The translations under genes and the position numbers were made by a program. Source: an uncultured Bacteroidia bacterium (GTDB taxonomy: Bacteria > Bacteroidota > Bacteroidia > Bacteroidales > CAJPTX01). Taken from it: a DNA stretch of 8,626 bases. Numbering within the stretch: the first letter of the stretch is position 1; each line of letters starts with the position of its first letter. The DNA lies in contig CALHZE010000195.1 in assembly GCA_938040915.1 (NCBI GenBank), forward strand, positions 1 to 8,626, written 5' to 3'. Below are positions 6,430 through 8,626 of the stretch, piece after piece. The notes beneath the pieces are model-generated. The model saw nothing but the letters and a program-made list of their open reading frames with translations, had not been told where the DNA came from and did not search any database.

Positions 6430-8088
6430 CTACTCCGCATTCGTCGTCTCTGAGTGCTTGAGGGCAGCCCCCACAAAGGCGACAAAGAGGGGGTGCGGGG
6501 AGACCACACTACTCTGATACTCTGGGTGGAACTGCACCCCGACGAACCACGGGTGTGAGGCGAGCTCGACGATCTCCACGAGGTTCGTTTCGGGGTTGCG
6601 TCCTGTAACGGCGAGCCCCTTGGCTTCCATCGTGGCAAGATACTGGTCGTTGAACTCATAGCGATGGCGATGGCGCTCGCGAATATCGAGCTTACCGTAA
6701 GCCTCTGCCGCATGACTATTAGGAGAGAGACGACAAGCATACCCCCCAAGGCGCATGGTGCCCCCCATCTCGGTAATCCCCTTTTGTGCCTCCATGAGGT
6801 CGATCACCGCACAACGCGTAGCCCGATCCCACTCTCGCGAGGTTGCCTCTGGCAAGCCTGCCACGTCACGAGCGAACTCGATGACGGCACACTGCATCCC
6901 GAGGCAAATGCCAAAGAAGGGAATGGCGTGTTCGCGCGCATAACGGATCGCCTCAATCTTGCCGGAAATACCTCGGTGTCCGAAGCCGGGAGCGACCAAT
7001 ATGCCATCAAAGCCCTCGAGCGTAGCGGCACAGTTTGCCTCTGTGAGAGCGTCTGAGGCGATTGCCTCGATGTCTACCTTTACCGAGTTAGCGGCCGCGG
7101 CATGGGTAAGTGCCTCATAAATCGACTTGTAGGCGTCGTGCAACGCCACATACTTACCCACAAGGGCAATGCGCACCGTAGCACGCGGGTGATGAAAGCG
7201 CTCGATAAAGTCGTGCCACGACTCCATACGCGGTTCTTCGCCTTCTGGCAAGTCGAGCTTTTTCAACACCGAGCGATCGAGCCCCTCGGCTTTCATCACA
7301 AGAGGCACCTCGTAAATAGTGGGGACGTCAATCGACTGGATCACATCCTCGGGCTTGACGTTGCAAAAGAGCGCGACCTTCGAACGGAGCTCTCGGGAGA
7401 GGTCATACTCGGTGCGGAGGACGAGGATGTCGGGCTGTATCCCATTCTCCAAGAGCTCTTTCACCGAGTGTTGTGTGGGTTTAGTCTTCAGCTCGCCCGA
7501 GGCGGCAAGATAGGGCACGAGGGTGAGGTGGATGAAGACGGTGTTGTGTGCGCCCAAGTCCCATTTCAACTGCCGCACGGACTCGATATAGGGCAACGAC
7601 TCGATGTCACCGACCGTTCCCCCGATCTCGATAATCACCACGTCATAGAGCCCCTTTACCCCTAGAGAGAGGATGCGGCGCTTGATTTCGTCGGTGATGT
7701 GGGGGATCACCTGCACGGTCTTACCGAGGTAGTCTCCGCGGCGCTCTTTGTTGATGACGTGCTGATAGATTTGCCCCGTCGTGACGCTGTTGGCGCGGGT
7801 GGTCGGGAGGCTGAGGAAGCGCTCATAGTGCCCTAGATCGAGGTCGGTCTCTGCGCCGTCGTCGGTAACAAAGCACTCCCCGTGTTCGTAGGGGTTGAGT
7901 GTTCCGGGGTCAATGTTGATATAGGGGTCAAGTTTCTGAATGGTAACCCGATAGCCACGACTTTGCAACAACTTACCGAGCGAGGCCGATATAATCCCTT
8001 TCCCTAACGAGGAAGCGACGCCTCCGGTAACGAATACATATTTCGTATCGCGAGCGCTAGCCTTCTGCGCTTCTTTATTTTCGACCAT
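6430..8088 (-). CDS. pyrG: CTP synthase (glutamine hydrolysing)
   Basis: The enzyme converts UTP to CTP using ATP and ammonia taken from glutamine, and is the only route to CTP from UTP in the cytoplasm. The 552-residue protein is complete. Its N-terminal synthetase domain (about 14-290) opens with KYVFVTGGVASSLGKG, containing the nucleotide-binding loop, and includes KLDPYINIDPGT (52-63) and EIGGTVGDIES (154-164). The C-terminal class I glutaminase domain (about 300-545) has PGFGHRG (367-373), the nucleophile Cys395 in GICLGMQ, and His521/Glu523 in VQFHPEY. All catalytic residues are present. The first 13 residues (MVENKEAQKASAR) are a slight extension over E. coli PyrG, but no later Met precedes the conserved block. 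The ATG follows a purine-rich leader (aggagaaggaaagg) and a TATCTTTG box. It sits next to yidC, an arrangement I recall from other Bacteroidales. Confidence 0.98.
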   Translation of the reverse strand: MVENKEAQKASARDTKYVFVTGGVASSLGKGIISASLGKLLQSRGYRVTIQKLDPYINIDPGTLNPYEHGECFVTDDGAETDLDLGHYERFLSLPTTRANSVTTGQIYQHVINKERRGDYLGKTVQVIPHITDEIKRRILSLGVKGLYDVVIIEIGGTVGDIESLPYIESVRQLKWDLGAHNTVFIHLTLVPYLAASGELKTKPTQHSVKELLENGIQPDILVLRTEYDLSRELRSKVALFCNVKPEDVIQSIDVPTIYEVPLVMKAEGLDRSVLKKLDLPEGEEPRMESWHDFIERFHHPRATVRIALVGKYVALHDAYKSIYEALTHAAAANSVKVDIEAIASDALTEANCAATLEGFDGILVAPGFGHRGISGKIEAIRYAREHAIPFFGICLGMQCAVIEFARDVAGLPEATSREWDRATRCAVIDLMEAQKGITEMGGTMRLGGYACRLSPNSHAAEAYGKLDIRERHRHRYEFNDQYLATMEAKGLAVTGRNPETNLVEIVELASHPWFVGVQFHPEYQSSVVSPHPLFVAFVGAALKHSETTNAE

Positions 8089-8113
8089 ACCTTTCCTTCT
8101 CCTACGCTAAGGG

Positions 8114-8121
8114 CAAAGATA
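8114..8121 (-). promoter_or_regulatory. Candidate -7 element for pyrG
   Basis: TATCTTTG on the minus strand matches TANNTTTG and ends 25 nt before the pyrG ATG, giving an expected leader of about 20 nt. No TTTG is present 19-20 nt upstream (the sequence there is a G-run on the minus strand), so only half of the promoter is supported. Confidence 0.45.
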
Positions 8122-8188
8122 GAGACTTTTAGAGAATCACCCCCCTTCCCCCCTACCACTCGAAGCCCCCCATCTGCACGCGCATCGT

Positions 8189-8207
8189 TTATCCACGCTT
8201 TTACACA
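8189..8207 (+). other. Two adjacent DnaA-box-like nonamers
   Basis: TTATCCACG (8189-8197) differs at one position from the DnaA-box consensus TTWTNCACA, and TTTTACACA (8199-8207) matches it fully. They have the same orientation and start 10 bp apart, one helical turn. They lie in the 217-bp divergent gap between pyrG and the right-edge gene. I see no other box and no AT-rich unwinding region, so an origin is not supported. A DnaA-responsive control site or chance are both possible. The rest of this gap holds only C-rich runs and the pyrG -7 box. Confidence 0.25.
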
Positions 8208-8305
8208 CTCTTTGCCAGCGGCGCGTCGGTTTCTGGAACGAAACGGGGGTGGTATACAATTTGCTTTTTGGGACGTATAAGCCATAAAAAAAGAAAGATT
8301 CTGAA

Positions 8306-8626
8306 ATGAACCTAAGACCGCGGCGAATGATAGTCTTCTGCGTCGTCCTAGCGCTACTCACTCCACTTTTTTTCCTAGGGTGTAAAACATGGAAGGCCAT
8401 CGGACGCGCCCCGCGTGGCGAACGCCTCGAACGGATGCAAGCCCTGCCCTACTATCGAGACGGGCAATACCGGAATCTGGAGAGCACGGTAATGCTCACC
8501 CCTGTGGGCAAGACCCCTAGGCTCACCCTGCTTCGCAACCTGTGGAAATTTCTTTTTCCTCCCGACGACGCGCGGAAGCCCAAGACGCCGATCCCCGCTC
8601 TCCGCACCGACCTCCACAGTCTCAAC
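8306..8626 (+). CDS. N-terminal part of a probable MBL-fold metallo-hydrolase (NAPE-PLD/UlaG-like), cut by the window end
   Basis: An open frame begins at the ATG at 8306 and runs 107 codons off the right edge. The N-terminus, MNLRPRRMIVFCVVLALLTPLFFLGC, is a basic start plus one hydrophobic segment ending in Cys26, so the protein is membrane-anchored or a lipoprotein; FLGC is not an ideal lipobox. After it come GRAPRGERLERM (34-45), a YYRDGQYRNL segment, and TPIPALRTDLHSL near the edge. This order resembles the leader region of Bacteroidota MBL-fold hydrolases of the NAPE-PLD-like group, in which a W/F-G-H-S metal-site strand normally follows shortly after. The metal-binding HxHxDH motif would lie outside the window, so activity cannot be judged. 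It is transcribed away from pyrG, with no convincing promoter seen. A second Met at codon 8 (8327) is a possible start. Confidence 0.62.
   Translation, partial: MNLRPRRMIVFCVVLALLTPLFFLGCKTWKAIGRAPRGERLERMQALPYYRDGQYRNLESTVMLTPVGKTPRLTLLRNLWKFLFPPDDARKPKTPIPALRTDLHSLN

Noticed and set aside
7102..7665. Plus-strand frame of 187 codons opposite pyrG
   Set aside because: It is the reverse of the conserved CTP synthase domain, with no start context or family resemblance.
8251..8290. tatacaatttg and tataagc as promoter of the right-edge gene
   Set aside because: The first has one base too many between TA and TTTG, and neither has a partner element at proper spacing.

Overview
The window looks like a Bacteroidota chromosome, most likely Bacteroidales and possibly Porphyromonas-like. 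Four things point there: promoters of the TTG/TTTG-N19-TANNTTTG type; weak or absent Shine-Dalgarno sequences; a lipoprotein with a Bacteroidota-style SSCKKDD lipobox region; and the residue style of RF1, PyrF (long DAKRGDI family) and YidC (Lys in place of the usual Arg in the conserved conducting-domain helix). The genus is inference. The phylum is well supported.

Layout. Positions 1-183 hold no confident gene but contain two tight hairpins (25-39 and 46-65) that may be a dispersed palindromic repeat. Positions 184-1407 (+) encode a complete two-TRD type I restriction-modification specificity subunit (HsdS). It converges with a co-directional block on the minus strand, read from right to left: pyrG (CTP synthase), yidC (membrane insertase), an unrecognised lipoprotein, prfA (release factor 1), pyrF (OMP decarboxylase) and tRNA-Lys(UUU). 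At the right edge, 8306 to the window end (+) is the start of a probable MBL-fold metallo-hydrolase diverging from pyrG.

Transcription units suggested by the sequence. pyrG has a TATCTTTG -7 box close upstream and ends in a branched terminator-like structure. yidC and the lipoprotein gene are 37 bp apart and end in a strong 13-bp hairpin with a U-tract. prfA and pyrF are 26 bp apart. tRNA-Lys has its own near-consensus promoter and terminator. The core block supplies pyrimidine nucleotides (UMP by PyrF, CTP by PyrG), translation termination, a lysine tRNA and membrane protein insertion, so it is ordinary housekeeping. The accessory part is the hsdS end of a restriction locus whose remainder lies to the left of the window.

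I found no clear undescribed system. The most interesting points are the imperfect 32-bp direct repeat in hsdS with AT-richer TRDs (a recombination-prone layout), the hairpin element at the left edge, the unrecognised lipoprotein behind yidC, the structured leader of prfA, and a pair of DnaA-box-like sequences in the pyrG/MBL divergent gap.
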